NCBI RefSeq assembly: GCF_008107695.1
Contig: NZ_VIRG01000066.1
Span: 1,116,001 to 1,180,000, forward strand
Length of the DNA: 64,000 nt
Source: Stappia sp. BW2
Lineage (GTDB): Bacteria > Pseudomonadota > Alphaproteobacteria > Rhizobiales > Stappiaceae
Direction: 5' to 3'
Part shown: positions 9,893 through 18,553 of the stretch, in pieces
Numbering within the stretch: the stretch's first letter is position 1
Layout of the letters: every line of letters begins with the position of its first letter
Program-made: the position numbers and the translations under genes
The notes under the pieces: model-generated
Database searches by the model: none
What the model was told of the DNA's origin: nothing
Seen by the model: only the letters and a program-made list of their open reading frames with translations

Positions 9893-11686
9893 TTATTCCG
9901 CAGCTGGCGCGTCGGGGGCCTTGGCCTCCAGTGTCCGGCGCGGTGTCACCTTGTGAAGCTTGTCCGCACCGGCAAACATGCCCTCGCGCAATTGCTGGGC
10001 AAGGCGCTCCTCGTCCCGGTCGCGCACGTCTTCCTCGATCTGGTCGATCCGGTCGAGCGGGGTTCCAAGCGCTTCCAGCGCCGCGCGGCCGAAGACCACG
10101 CTTGATTCAAACGTCTCGCGAATCTGGAAATCCACGCCACGCTTGGTGAGATCCAGCATATGCGCGCGGTCTGTCGCACGGCAGAAGATCAGGGTATCGG
10201 GAAAGCCTTCGCGAACGAGATCGATTGCCTTGCCCATCACCTTGTCGTTTTCAATGCACATGGCAACAAGCGCCGCCTTGCCGGCACCGGCCGCCGCCAG
10301 CACATCGGCCCGCGTGGCATCGCCGTAATACACCTTGTAGCCCTGCTTGCGGGCATAGGCGATCCGGTCCGGCCGGTTGTCGATTGCCGTGATCTCCAAT
10401 CCCTCTGATGTCAGGATCTGGGCAACCACCATGCCGAAGCGGCCAAAGCCGATCACCAGCACAGTGGGCGTTGCTTCCTCGAAGGTTTCAATGGATGGAT
10501 TTTCAACACCCCGTGCCTTGACCCTGGCGGCCAACCGGTCCAGCCCGAGACAGGCGACCGGTGTCAGCAGCATGGTCAGGACAACTATCGCGTTCAGCTG
10601 GTTGACGTTCTGGTAGGTCAGCAGGCTTTCGCCAACGGCCGCGGTGAACAGCACGAAGGCGAATTCTCCCCCTTGTGGCAGGGTAACGGCAATGCGCATG
10701 GCATCCGAATTCGGCGAGCCGGTGCCGCGCGACAGAGCCCAGAGAAAGATGCCCTTCACCCCCATGACGCTTAGCACGCCAATGGCGAGGATTTCCCAAT
10801 CGTTCATCACCAGATAAAAATCCAGCGACATGCCGACAGCGACGAAAAACAGCCCCATCAGCAAAGAGCGGAAGGGCTCGATATCCGCTTCCAGCGTGTG
10901 CCGGAAACTCGATTCGGCCAGCAGCACACCGGCCAGGAAGGCCCCGAGCGCCATGGAAAGGCCGACCGCGTGCATGATGCCGGCGCTGCCGAGGGCGACC
11001 AGAAGCGCCGCCGTCAGCATGACTTCGCGAGCCCGGCTTGCCGCCAGCAACAGAAAGATCGGCGAGACCAGATACCGGCCGGCAAGGATAACGGCGGCCA
11101 CTGCCGCCAGAACGATCATGATTTCACTCAGGATCTGGGTGTAGGTGGACGGGCCTTCCCCCGGCGCCAGGATCGCAACCATCGCCAGAAGCGGCACGAT
11201 GGCGATGTCCTGAAGCAACAGAATGCCGAACGCCCTCTGACCGTAGGAAGAGGACAGTTGGCCGCGTTCCTGCAGGATCTGCAACGCAAATGCCGTGGAT
11301 GAGAGGGCAAGGCCGAAACCGGCCACCAGAGACGTCGTGAAGGAATAGCCGGCGAACCGCCCGATGGCATAAAGGCTGATACCTGTGAGCAGCACCTGGG
11401 CGGATCCAAGACCGAAGATATCACGCTTCATACGCCACAGTTTATGCGGATCAAGCTCCAGACCGATGACGAAGAGCAGCAGGACAACACCCAGTTCGGC
11501 GACATGAAGCACATCCTCGCCAGACCCCAGAAGCTGAAGACCGTGCGGGCCGATCACGGCTCCGGCGGCGAGATAACCGACCACCGAGCCAAGCCCCAGC
11601 CTTTTGGCGATCGGAACCGCGACAACCGTTGCCGCCAGAAACACGATCGACTCAGCGAAAAACGGAGGGGCTCCTTCTGCTGCCAT
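9893..11686 (-). CDS. Kef-type monovalent cation:proton antiporter (CPA2) with TrkA-N domain
   Basis: The 597-residue protein has an N-terminal transporter domain of about twelve helices (residues 10-385; blocks LGSVVGYLAAGAVIGPHGL, FVIGLELDP and FGLALSSTAFALQ) and a C-terminal NAD-binding TrkA-N domain starting near 409 (VLVIGFGRFGMVVAQIL with its GxGxxG). Such proteins exchange potassium or sodium for protons and are gated by nucleotide or glutathione adducts. The charged linker LDRLAARVKARG joins the domains. AAGGAGAAGG precedes the ATG. No KefF/KefG ancillary gene is adjacent, so KefB versus KefC cannot be decided. Confidence 0.92.
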   Translation of the reverse strand: MAAEGAPPFFAESIVFLAATVVAVPIAKRLGLGSVVGYLAAGAVIGPHGLQLLGSGEDVLHVAELGVVLLLFVIGLELDPHKLWRMKRDIFGLGSAQVLLTGISLYAIGRFAGYSFTTSLVAGFGLALSSTAFALQILQERGQLSSSYGQRAFGILLLQDIAIVPLLAMVAILAPGEGPSTYTQILSEIMIVLAAVAAVILAGRYLVSPIFLLLAASRAREVMLTAALLVALGSAGIMHAVGLSMALGAFLAGVLLAESSFRHTLEADIEPFRSLLMGLFFVAVGMSLDFYLVMNDWEILAIGVLSVMGVKGIFLWALSRGTGSPNSDAMRIAVTLPQGGEFAFVLFTAAVGESLLTYQNVNQLNAIVVLTMLLTPVACLGLDRLAARVKARGVENPSIETFEEATPTVLVIGFGRFGMVVAQILTSEGLEITAIDNRPDRIAYARKQGYKVYYGDATRADVLAAAGAGKAALVAMCIENDKVMGKAIDLVREGFPDTLIFCRATDRAHMLDLTKRGVDFQIRETFESSVVFGRAALEALGTPLDRIDQIEEDVRDRDEERLAQQLREGMFAGADKLHKVTPRRTLEAKAPDAPAAE

Positions 11687-11810
11687 TCCTTCTCCTTAGC
11701 CGTTAGATCCCGCCTGTTCGCCTGTTTCCGACCAGCAAATCAGGACCTTTTCAAACATATCAGAGAATACGCTCCATCCCTTCAACAAATCCAGCGCAGG
11801 CAACAGAAAA

Positions 11811-11834
11811 GTGCTTTATTTTCAATCAAAGCAC
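11811..11834. repeat. Inverted repeat upstream of antiporter gene
   Basis: GTGCTTT and AAAGCAC are 7-bp perfect arms with a 10-base AT-rich spacer, 125 bp upstream of the antiporter start and about 95 bp upstream of the next rightward gene. It could be an operator. Confidence 0.4.
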
Positions 11835-11927
11835 GCCCCCATGCGCCAAGATCTGCTCAACTTGATTGCAAGCTGGAAATTTGCCGCTTAGCCTTGCGGG
11901 AAAGCCGGTGAAACAGCTTGAAAGACA

Positions 11928-12602
11928 GTGAACCCTCTGCAAGCTGGCGATTTTCACCTGCCCTCCAACAGGGACCTCACACACAGCATGTCCGGCCTGT
12001 TTGCCTCAATCGACGCTGCCCGCCTTGCCTGCGGGTTTCTGACCCTGTCTCAAATGATGGAGGCTCTTGAAGGAAATCACGTTCTGGATCCCTTTTCCAC
12101 GCTGATATCGGCAGGTGTATCGGCCGGGAAACACAATATCTTTTACCCAGGCGTCACGCTGAAAGCCTTATCCGGGCATAAGATAATCCTTGCCGACGAC
12201 AACTGCGTGCACTCGGGAAGCCATTTCGAAGCCGCGACCGGCAACATTCTGATTGGCAGCAACAACCAGTTTGGTGAAGGCGGGTTTACTGCCAAGGCCA
12301 ACAGGCCTGGCGCGGAAATCCGGATCGGCAGTCATGGCCGCTACCTGAACAATCCGGCCTTGTTCGGCAGGTGCGAGTTAGGCAACGGCAGCCAGATCCT
12401 CGGCAGTATCACCGTCGATGGCTGTACGCTGGCGGACGGAGGCTCCTATGAGGAAGATGATCCGGACCTCAGGGCCGGACTGCTGAAAGGCAGCGGCATC
12501 GCCAGAAATCTGACCGTGGCCCGCGGCATGGTCATCGCCGGCAACGGGACGTTCAGCGCGGACGACCTGCTGCCTCAGAGCCACTTTCACCCGAAACCCT
12601 GA
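11928..12602 (+). CDS. Hypothetical protein with left-handed beta-helix-like repeats
   Basis: The 224-residue product is not one I can name. From about residue 65 it has short glycine- and isoleucine-rich rungs (KIILADDNCVHSG, ATGNILIGSNNQFGEGG, AEIRIGSHGRYLN, GSQILGSITVDGCTLADGG, MVIAGNGTFS) that look like the imperfect hexapeptide coils of acyltransferase-type beta-helices, though the spacing is irregular. There is no signal peptide or membrane helix. The annotated start is GTG 11928 with only a weak GAAAG upstream; ATG 11988 (MSGLFASIDAARLACGF) is an equally good start. It converges with the HAD gene 12 bp away. Confidence 0.6.
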   Translation: MNPLQAGDFHLPSNRDLTHSMSGLFASIDAARLACGFLTLSQMMEALEGNHVLDPFSTLISAGVSAGKHNIFYPGVTLKALSGHKIILADDNCVHSGSHFEAATGNILIGSNNQFGEGGFTAKANRPGAEIRIGSHGRYLNNPALFGRCELGNGSQILGSITVDGCTLADGGSYEEDDPDLRAGLLKGSGIARNLTVARGMVIAGNGTFSADDLLPQSHFHPKP

Positions 12603-12613
12603 CAGGCGGCCAG

Positions 12614-13228
12614 TCAGAGCAGCTTGCAAGCCCTCAAAAACGTTTCAAGGCCGTCGGCGGTCTTGTAGTGATGGCCGGTCAAGCCCGCGCTTTGCGCACC
12701 TTCCACATTTTCCTCACGGTCGTCGACAAACGCGCTTACTTCAGGATGGTAGCCATAGCGACTGCAGATGCGCTCATAGACGAGAGGATCGGGTTTACGG
12801 GCGCCAAACTCCGCCGAGACATGGGCCTTCTCGCCGAATATCTCGATGGTCTCCGGCGCGCAGACCGGCAAGGCATCCTTCAACAGCATGCCGTTGTTGG
12901 TGAGAAGCGCGATGTCCGCCGTCGTCTTCAACCTGCTGACCAGCGACAGCACGTCCGGCCGTGCGCGCATCATTTGACAGCGTACATCCGCCCAAGTTTC
13001 GAAGTCGATCGGAAACCCGAGCAGCCTTGAAAATTGCTCCAGATAGGCTTCGGCCGTTGCAGGTTCCCCTGCCTCAGCCGCATTTTCATGCGGGCCACCC
13101 CAGACCGATTGGTCGATTTCGGCAGCGGGCCGCCCCGTCAGCTCTTCAAGCAGCTTCAGGCGGATCTGGTGATCGTAGTCGTAGAGCACCAGATCCATAT
13201 CGAAGATAACGAATTTGATTTCAGGCAT
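12614..13228 (-). CDS. HAD-IA family hydrolase (phosphatase-like)
   Basis: The 204-residue cytosolic protein has all four haloacid dehalogenase superfamily motifs: the nucleophile pair D10 and D12 in FDMDLVLYD, the threonine in LLTNNG, the lysine in GARKPDP and the acidic pair in FVDDREENV. The helical cap after motif I places it in subfamily IA with phosphoglycolate and sugar-phosphate phosphatases. Substrate cannot be read from sequence. It lies 19 bp after the tldD stop in the same direction, so it is probably co-transcribed with tldD. Confidence 0.87.
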   Translation of the reverse strand: MPEIKFVIFDMDLVLYDYDHQIRLKLLEELTGRPAAEIDQSVWGGPHENAAEAGEPATAEAYLEQFSRLLGFPIDFETWADVRCQMMRARPDVLSLVSRLKTTADIALLTNNGMLLKDALPVCAPETIEIFGEKAHVSAEFGARKPDPLVYERICSRYGYHPEVSAFVDDREENVEGAQSAGLTGHHYKTADGLETFLRACKLL

Positions 13229-13247
13229 AGGTCCACTGCCAGCCTTG

Positions 13248-14672
13248 TCAGACTGCCGTTCCGCCTATGGTCATGGCATTGATGCGCATGGACGGCTGGC
13301 CGACGCCGACTGGCACGCCCTGCCCCTGCTTGCCGCATGTGCCCATGCCGGGGTCGAGCTTCATGTCGTTGCCGATCATGGAAACGCGTGTCAGCGCATC
13401 CGGTCCGTTCCCGATCAGCATTGCCCCTTTCACCGGCGCGCCGACCTTGCCGTTCTGAACACGATAGGCCTCGGTGCAGGAGAACACGAATTTTCCGGAG
13501 GTGATGTCGACCTGACCGCCGCCGAAGGACACCGCGTAAATGCCGTCCTTGACTGACGCCAGGATCTCGTCCGGGTCCTTGTCACCGGCCATCATCACCG
13601 TGTTGGTCATGCGGGGCATGGGAATGTGGGCATAGGACTGCCGGCGTCCGTTTCCGGTCGGCTCCATGCCCATCAGACGGGCGTTCTGGCGATCCTGCAT
13701 GTAGCCTTTCAAAATGCCGTCTTCAATCAGCACCGTCCGGCTGGAAGGCGTGCCTTCGTCGTCCACCGTCAGTGATCCGCGACGATCGGCAATGGTGCCG
13801 TCGTCAACGATGGTCACGCCCGGTGAGGCAACGCGCTGGCCCATGAGGCCGGCGAACGCGGAGGTTTTCTTTCGGTTGAAGTCGCCCTCAAGGCCGTGGC
13901 CGACGGCTTCATGCAGCAGGATGCCCGGCCAGCCCGGCCCCAGCACGACATCGAAAGTGCCTGCGGGGGCGGGAACCGCTTCCAGATTGACGAGCGCCTG
14001 ACGCAGCGCCTCATCGACGCCGCCCTGCCAGTTTTCCGTGGTGATGAATCGCTCGAATCCTTCACGGCCACCGCAACCGAAAGAGCCGCTTTCCTGGCGT
14101 TCGTCATTGCCGGCGACGACGGAAATGCTCAGCCGCACCATCGGACGGACGTCGCGGACCAGATGACCGTCTGCGCGCAGGATCTCGACCACCTGCCAGG
14201 ATCCGGCAAGCGACGCGGACACCTGCCGCACGCGCGGATCTTTCGCCCGTGCATAGGCATCGATTTCCTGCAGAAGCTTGACCTTGTCCTCGAAGCTCGG
14301 TCCGCCCAGCGGATTGGCATCCGTATAGAGCGTCTGGTTGGTGCGTGCGGGGGCTGAGGCGTAGCTGCCCGAATAGCCCTTCTTGACGGCGCTGACCGCA
14401 TCGGCGGCCCGTTTCAACGCCCCTTCGGAAATATCGCCAGCGTGAGCGTAGCCGGCAGCTTCGCCGGCAACCGCACGGAGGCCGAAGCCCTGCGCGGTGT
14501 CGTAATTGGCTCCCTTCAGACGACCATTATCGAACACGAGCCCTTCGCTTTGCCGGTATTCGACAAAAAGCTCACCGTCATCCGCGCCATCAAGTGCGTC
14601 CTGGGTGATCCGCCTTGCCGTTTCGAGCCCCAGGCCTGAAGATTCGATAAGATCGGTCGTGGAAAGGGTCAT
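13248..14672 (-). CDS. tldD: Metalloprotease TldD
   Basis: The 474-residue protein carries the TldD active site: H254, E255 and H259 in LLHEAVGHGLEGD, plus the third zinc ligand C446 in GTCGKQGQGVPV. TldD works with PmbA/TldE as a heterodimeric protease that degrades unfolded peptides and, in some species, cleaves leader peptides of modified peptides or helps clear antitoxins. The partner gene pmbA is in this window at 19374-20717. In many Hyphomicrobiales tldD lies next to coxB and ialB; here the antiporter, the beta-helix-like and the HAD genes intervene. Confidence 0.96.
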   Translation of the reverse strand: MTLSTTDLIESSGLGLETARRITQDALDGADDGELFVEYRQSEGLVFDNGRLKGANYDTAQGFGLRAVAGEAAGYAHAGDISEGALKRAADAVSAVKKGYSGSYASAPARTNQTLYTDANPLGGPSFEDKVKLLQEIDAYARAKDPRVRQVSASLAGSWQVVEILRADGHLVRDVRPMVRLSISVVAGNDERQESGSFGCGGREGFERFITTENWQGGVDEALRQALVNLEAVPAPAGTFDVVLGPGWPGILLHEAVGHGLEGDFNRKKTSAFAGLMGQRVASPGVTIVDDGTIADRRGSLTVDDEGTPSSRTVLIEDGILKGYMQDRQNARLMGMEPTGNGRRQSYAHIPMPRMTNTVMMAGDKDPDEILASVKDGIYAVSFGGGQVDITSGKFVFSCTEAYRVQNGKVGAPVKGAMLIGNGPDALTRVSMIGNDMKLDPGMGTCGKQGQGVPVGVGQPSMRINAMTIGGTAV

Positions 14673-14982
14673 CTGTCTGTCCTGATTTCGCCCGGATCGT
14701 CTGGCCGGTGAAGCTCACGCTGCCAGGCCGGGCAACTTGGTTGTTTCTTCCAACATAAGTGTTTTGGCGCGCAATTCATCCCATAAGCGGAGAATTCCAC
14801 TTGCCAATTCCGCAAGTCCCCAAACTCTCTTGCGTGACGATCATCAAGTGCCCTGCGGGCTTTCAGCCCGAAATGACTGCTATGGGACATGCGCCTGGCA
14901 AAGCTTTGACTTGCCCTCACCTGCCAGTCTGCCATAAATGCTACCAAGACATCCCGATGAACCGACAGCCAAACAGCAGATC
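14673..14982. other. 310-bp divergent intergenic region
   Basis: It separates tldD (leftward) from the DUF2093 gene (rightward) and should hold both promoters. I see a small GGGCTTTCAGCCC hairpin near 14857 but no gene. Confidence 0.5.
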
Positions 14983-15195
14983 ATGAACCGTTACGAAAAT
15001 CCGCGCATCCCGCACGAAGCCCGCGTCCGTTACCTGGACGGCGACTATCAGGTGGAAACACCGGGGACCTTCGTACGCTGCGCGGTGACCGGAACAGCGA
15101 TTCCGCTGGACGAACTGAAATACTGGTCTGTCGCGCGGCAGGAAGCTTATGTCGATGCCAATGCATCCATGAAGCGGTATCTGGAAACGCGCTGA
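14983..15195 (+). CDS. DUF2093 family protein
   Basis: This 70-residue cytosolic protein begins MNRYENPRIPHEARVRYLDG and includes GTFVRCAVTGTAIPLDELKYWSV, as in DUF2093 proteins of alphaproteobacteria. No function is known. The ATG at 14983 is preferred over an in-frame upstream start at 14938 because the family begins with this sequence. It converges with lpxK, whose stop is 26 bp away; this arrangement is frequent in related genomes. Confidence 0.85.
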   Translation: MNRYENPRIPHEARVRYLDGDYQVETPGTFVRCAVTGTAIPLDELKYWSVARQEAYVDANASMKRYLETR

Positions 15196-15221
15196 GCGGC
15201 TTCTGGCAAGGTGCGGCAGCT

Positions 15222-16244
15222 TTATTTACCGAACTGACGCCGCCGCAGTTGTTCCTTGATGAGTGTGACGAGCCTGTCTTCGTCGTCGATTTCCATTCGC
15301 ACTTCCAGTACGGCTGCGCTGGATGCGATCCAGTGGAACAGCTCTCCCGTTGTGGTTTCCAGCCGTGCCATGTCCTTTGACGTCGTCACCAGCTTGAACC
15401 CGGATGCCTCGGCTTCGGTCAACAGCGCGCGCACATCGGCTTGCGTGTAGGGATGGTGATCGGGAAACTCCCGTGTTTTCTTCACGTCGTAACCAAGCGT
15501 TTTCAGCGTATCGAAGAATTTCTGCGGCCGGCCGATACCGGCGAAGGCAAAGAGCCTCAATCCGTCCAATTCGTCGTTCGGCTGCGGCCGCATATGTGCG
15601 TGCAGGATTGGCAGCCCCTTGCGCCCGGCCAGATGGATCGCTTCTTCAGCCGCATCGCCCTCGCCCACCAGAACCAGGCAGTCGGCCTTGACGATCTGCT
15701 TCGCCGCCGGAGCCCGCAAGGGCCCGGCAGGCAGGCATTTGCCGTTGCCAAAACCCACACTGCAATCGACCAGCACCAGGCTGAGGTCTTTCTCCAGAGC
15801 CGGGTTCTGAAATCCGTCGTCCATCAAAAGAACATCGATCGGCTGCTGTTCGGCAAGCCGAGCGCCTGCAGGCCTGTCGGCAGAAATCACGGTTGGACCG
15901 TATCTGGCCAGCAACAAGGCTTCGTCACCAACCACATCGGCATCGTGAAGACCGGCATCGACGAGCAGCGGCCCCTTGGCCTTGCCGCCATATCCGCGCA
16001 GAAGAAAACCGGGGTGCAGGCCCTCTTCCTGCAAACGGTAGAACAGCTCAATGGCAAAGGGCGTCTTGCCGGTGCCACCGACCACGAAATTGCCGACACA
16101 GATGACGGGCAAACGGCTGCCGGCTTTCGGTTTCTTCAACATGCGCCGTCCAGAGACGAGGCCATAGATCCAGCCCACCGGCGATAACAGCCAGCTTGCC
16201 AGCGTCGATCCCGGCTTCCACCAGAAGTCAGGCGCCGTCTTCAT
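15222..16244 (-). CDS. lpxK: Tetraacyldisaccharide 4'-kinase (lipid A biosynthesis)
   Basis: The 340-residue inner-membrane-associated kinase phosphorylates the 4' position of the lipid A disaccharide to make lipid IVA. The Walker A-type loop is GNFVVGGTGKTP at 51-62, preceded by an N-terminal hydrophobic helix (about 15-30), and the family block LLMDDGFQNPALEKD follows. Its start overlaps the waaA stop by 4 bp (ATGA), so the two are translationally coupled. Confidence 0.96.
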   Translation of the reverse strand: MKTAPDFWWKPGSTLASWLLSPVGWIYGLVSGRRMLKKPKAGSRLPVICVGNFVVGGTGKTPFAIELFYRLQEEGLHPGFLLRGYGGKAKGPLLVDAGLHDADVVGDEALLLARYGPTVISADRPAGARLAEQQPIDVLLMDDGFQNPALEKDLSLVLVDCSVGFGNGKCLPAGPLRAPAAKQIVKADCLVLVGEGDAAEEAIHLAGRKGLPILHAHMRPQPNDELDGLRLFAFAGIGRPQKFFDTLKTLGYDVKKTREFPDHHPYTQADVRALLTEAEASGFKLVTTSKDMARLETTTGELFHWIASSAAVLEVRMEIDDEDRLVTLIKEQLRRRQFGK

Positions 16245-17557
16245 GCACGTTCTCGAGACAGTGGATTATCGGGCGCCGGGCCAGTTTTTCCGAGCATGGG
16301 TTGAAGCACCCTCAGGGTTTCGACCAACGCACCGCGTCCGGCCTCAACCAGGGCTCTGGCTGTTTCCGCTTGCACCCTTGCTTTTTCCGGGTCGCGCAGG
16401 AGACTGCCGATGCGCTCCGCCAGATTTTCCGGCAGCTCCGCCTTCAGCGAAGCCTGCCGGCTCCAGAAATCCTTGTAGACGGCCCGGGCGTTTGCCACGC
16501 GCGGCCCAGTGACCAGCGCCGAGCCCGAAAGCGCGGCTTCCACCGGGTTATGACCGCCTGCATCGTTGAAAGAACCACCCAAAAACGTCACCGGTGCCAA
16601 TCTATAAAAAAGTCCCATCTCACCCAGTGTATCACCGAGATAGACATCTGTGTCTGTTTCGATTGCCTGTTCCAGACTTCTGCGTGCCGTGCGAAGGCCC
16701 CGATTTTCGATGAGGCCTGCAATATCATCTGCACGGGCAGGATGGCGCGGCACCAGAATGAGCAACAGTTCCGGAAATTCCTCGCACAGGCGGCCATGGG
16801 CCTCCAGCACGATTTCGTCCTCGCCGGGGTGCGTCAAAGCGGCGAGCCAGACCGGACGCCCTGCTGTCTGCGCCCTCAAGGCGGCTGCCTGGTCTTCATC
16901 CACTGCCGGCTCCGGTGCGTCATATTTCAGGTTACCGGGCGTTGAAACGTTGCCGCAGCCCAGAAGACGGAACCGCTCACCATCGGCGGCGCTTTGCGCC
17001 AGAACCAGATCGAGGCACCGAAACAGATATCCCGAAATACGCGGAAACCGCGCCCAGCTTCGGTAGGACCTGTCCGACAGGCGGCCGTTCAGCAGAACGA
17101 AGGGCGTTTGGCGCGCGCGCATCTCGTCAAACAGGCAGGGCCAGATTTCGGATTCGACCACCATCGCCAGATCCGGCGCCCAATGGTCGAGAAACCGGGA
17201 AACCGGGCCGGGTGCGTCAAATGGCATGAACTGGTGGAGCGCACCCTGGGGCAACCGGCTTTGCGCCAGTTCCGCCGCTGTCACGGTGACAGTGGTCAGC
17301 AGCACCTGTTGCCCGGATGCTGTGAGGTCCTCGACCAGCGGCAGCACGGACATGGTTTCGCCGACACTGGCGGCGTGGATCCAGACAAGTGATCCAGCGG
17401 GGCGGCCTGTAGCCGTCCGGCCAAAGCGCTCGCCCTTTCGGGTCGGCACTTCCTTGCCGGACCGGCTGCGAAACCAGAAGAGAAGATTGAACAGAGGCGT
17501 AAGGGCCCGGGCAAGCCCTCTGTAGAGAGTGAAGACGAGAGGGCGCCGGTCAGCCAT
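16241..17557 (-). CDS. waaA: 3-deoxy-D-manno-octulosonic acid (Kdo) transferase
   Basis: The 438-residue GT-B glycosyltransferase adds Kdo from CMP-Kdo to lipid IVA. It has the N-terminal membrane anchor, the GERFG element (42-46), the catalytic E67 in HAASVGE and the nucleotide-binding region near VTGPRVANA. I chose ATG 17557 (MADRRPLVF) because GGAAGGGCGG sits just upstream; the open frame continues to 17653 without similarity. Its start overlaps the end of the acyltransferase gene by 8 bp, and its end overlaps lpxK. Confidence 0.95.
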   Translation of the reverse strand: MADRRPLVFTLYRGLARALTPLFNLLFWFRSRSGKEVPTRKGERFGRTATGRPAGSLVWIHAASVGETMSVLPLVEDLTASGQQVLLTTVTVTAAELAQSRLPQGALHQFMPFDAPGPVSRFLDHWAPDLAMVVESEIWPCLFDEMRARQTPFVLLNGRLSDRSYRSWARFPRISGYLFRCLDLVLAQSAADGERFRLLGCGNVSTPGNLKYDAPEPAVDEDQAAALRAQTAGRPVWLAALTHPGEDEIVLEAHGRLCEEFPELLLILVPRHPARADDIAGLIENRGLRTARRSLEQAIETDTDVYLGDTLGEMGLFYRLAPVTFLGGSFNDAGGHNPVEAALSGSALVTGPRVANARAVYKDFWSRQASLKAELPENLAERIGSLLRDPEKARVQAETARALVEAGRGALVETLRVLQPMLGKTGPAPDNPLSRERA

Positions 17558-18248
17558 CCGCCCTTCCGACCAGCTCATACGCCCGTTTCGTCGCCTGATT
17601 GAGCCCTTCCTCGACCTTGAGGCGATAATCCTCAAGGGTTTCGTCGTCCGCATCGGCGGGCACCCAGATAAGATCGTTTACCGCGATGCTGCCACGGCCG
17701 AAAGGCAGGTTGACGCTGGCCTTGTCCCAACTGTTGAGCTCGATGCTGCGGCTGGTGGCCACGGCCACCGGCAGCACCGGGCGGCCCGAATGCTTGGCCA
17801 GCTGAACGATGCCGACGCCGGACTTGCGGGCCGGGCCTTTGGGCACGTCCGCCGTCATCGCGATGGAATAGCCTTCCTTCAGCGCGCGCAGCGCCTCGAT
17901 GAAACCGCGCATGCCGCCGCGCTTCTTGATCTGGCGGGCATTCTTGCCGCCGGAGGCACGGATCAGACCCAGGCCGAGCTTGCGGGCCGCAATTGCGTTC
18001 ACCTCACCGTCGGCGGAGCGGGAGATCATCACCTTGGCCGGCCAGTGGGCCGGCTTGGCGAAAGGCACCATGAAGTGCTGCCCGTGCCACATGGCCACGA
18101 TCACCGGCAGATCCTTTTCGGACTGTTCGTGGACGCCCTCCGGCTCGATGACGAACCGATTGGTGCGATAGACCAGCTTGAGGTATGCGGCCATCAAGGT
18201 GCCGATAGTGGACAGAACCCAGGGCTGGCGTCCGAGGCGTTTGATCAT
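17550..18248 (-). CDS. Lysophospholipid acyltransferase family protein (DUF374)
   Basis: The 232-residue protein has an N-terminal hydrophobic segment and a compact acyltransferase domain with VAMWHGQHFMVPFA (a DUF374-style variant of the HxxxxD motif), RSADGEVNA and AMTADVPKGPARKSG. DUF374 proteins are regularly encoded beside waaA and lpxK and are thought to acylate a lipid A or phospholipid intermediate; the substrate is unproven. ATG 18248 (MIKRLGRQPW) was chosen over a longer start at 18395 that would overlap the DUF4170 gene. Confidence 0.88.
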   Translation of the reverse strand: MIKRLGRQPWVLSTIGTLMAAYLKLVYRTNRFVIEPEGVHEQSEKDLPVIVAMWHGQHFMVPFAKPAHWPAKVMISRSADGEVNAIAARKLGLGLIRASGGKNARQIKKRGGMRGFIEALRALKEGYSIAMTADVPKGPARKSGVGIVQLAKHSGRPVLPVAVATSRSIELNSWDKASVNLPFGRGSIAVNDLIWVPADADDETLEDYRLKVEEGLNQATKRAYELVGRADG

Positions 18249-18279
18249 TTGGTGTTGTCGCCTGAAAGAGCTGCCCGCC

Positions 18280-18519
18280 TTAAGAAGCCGATTCCGGATC
18301 AAGCAAGCGGTGCATGTGGACGATGAAGTAGCGCATATGCGCATTGTCGACCGTCGCCTGTGCCTTGGATTTCCAGGCTTTGTAGGCTTCGGCATAATTC
18401 GGATAGATCCCGACGATATCCAGATCGTCCAGGTCCCGGAACGTCAGCCCTTCCGGTGAATCCAGCTCGCCGCCGAACACAAGATGAAGGAGCTGTTTCG
18501 GAGTATCGGTGTCACTCAT
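18280..18519 (-). CDS. DUF4170 domain-containing protein
   Basis: This 79-residue cytosolic protein has the DUF4170 core (LHLVFGGELD, VGIYPNYAEAYKAWKSKAQ, HMRYFIVHMHRLLDP). It is a short alphaproteobacterial family without known function, nearly always encoded between cysQ and the DUF374 acyltransferase, as here (34 and 31 bp gaps). Operon position suggests a link to lipid A/Kdo assembly, but that is inference. Confidence 0.88.
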   Translation of the reverse strand: MSDTDTPKQLLHLVFGGELDSPEGLTFRDLDDLDIVGIYPNYAEAYKAWKSKAQATVDNAHMRYFIVHMHRLLDPESAS

Positions 18520-18553
18520 GAATTTCCTCGCTTTCGTCGCTGCAGCCGTGCCG

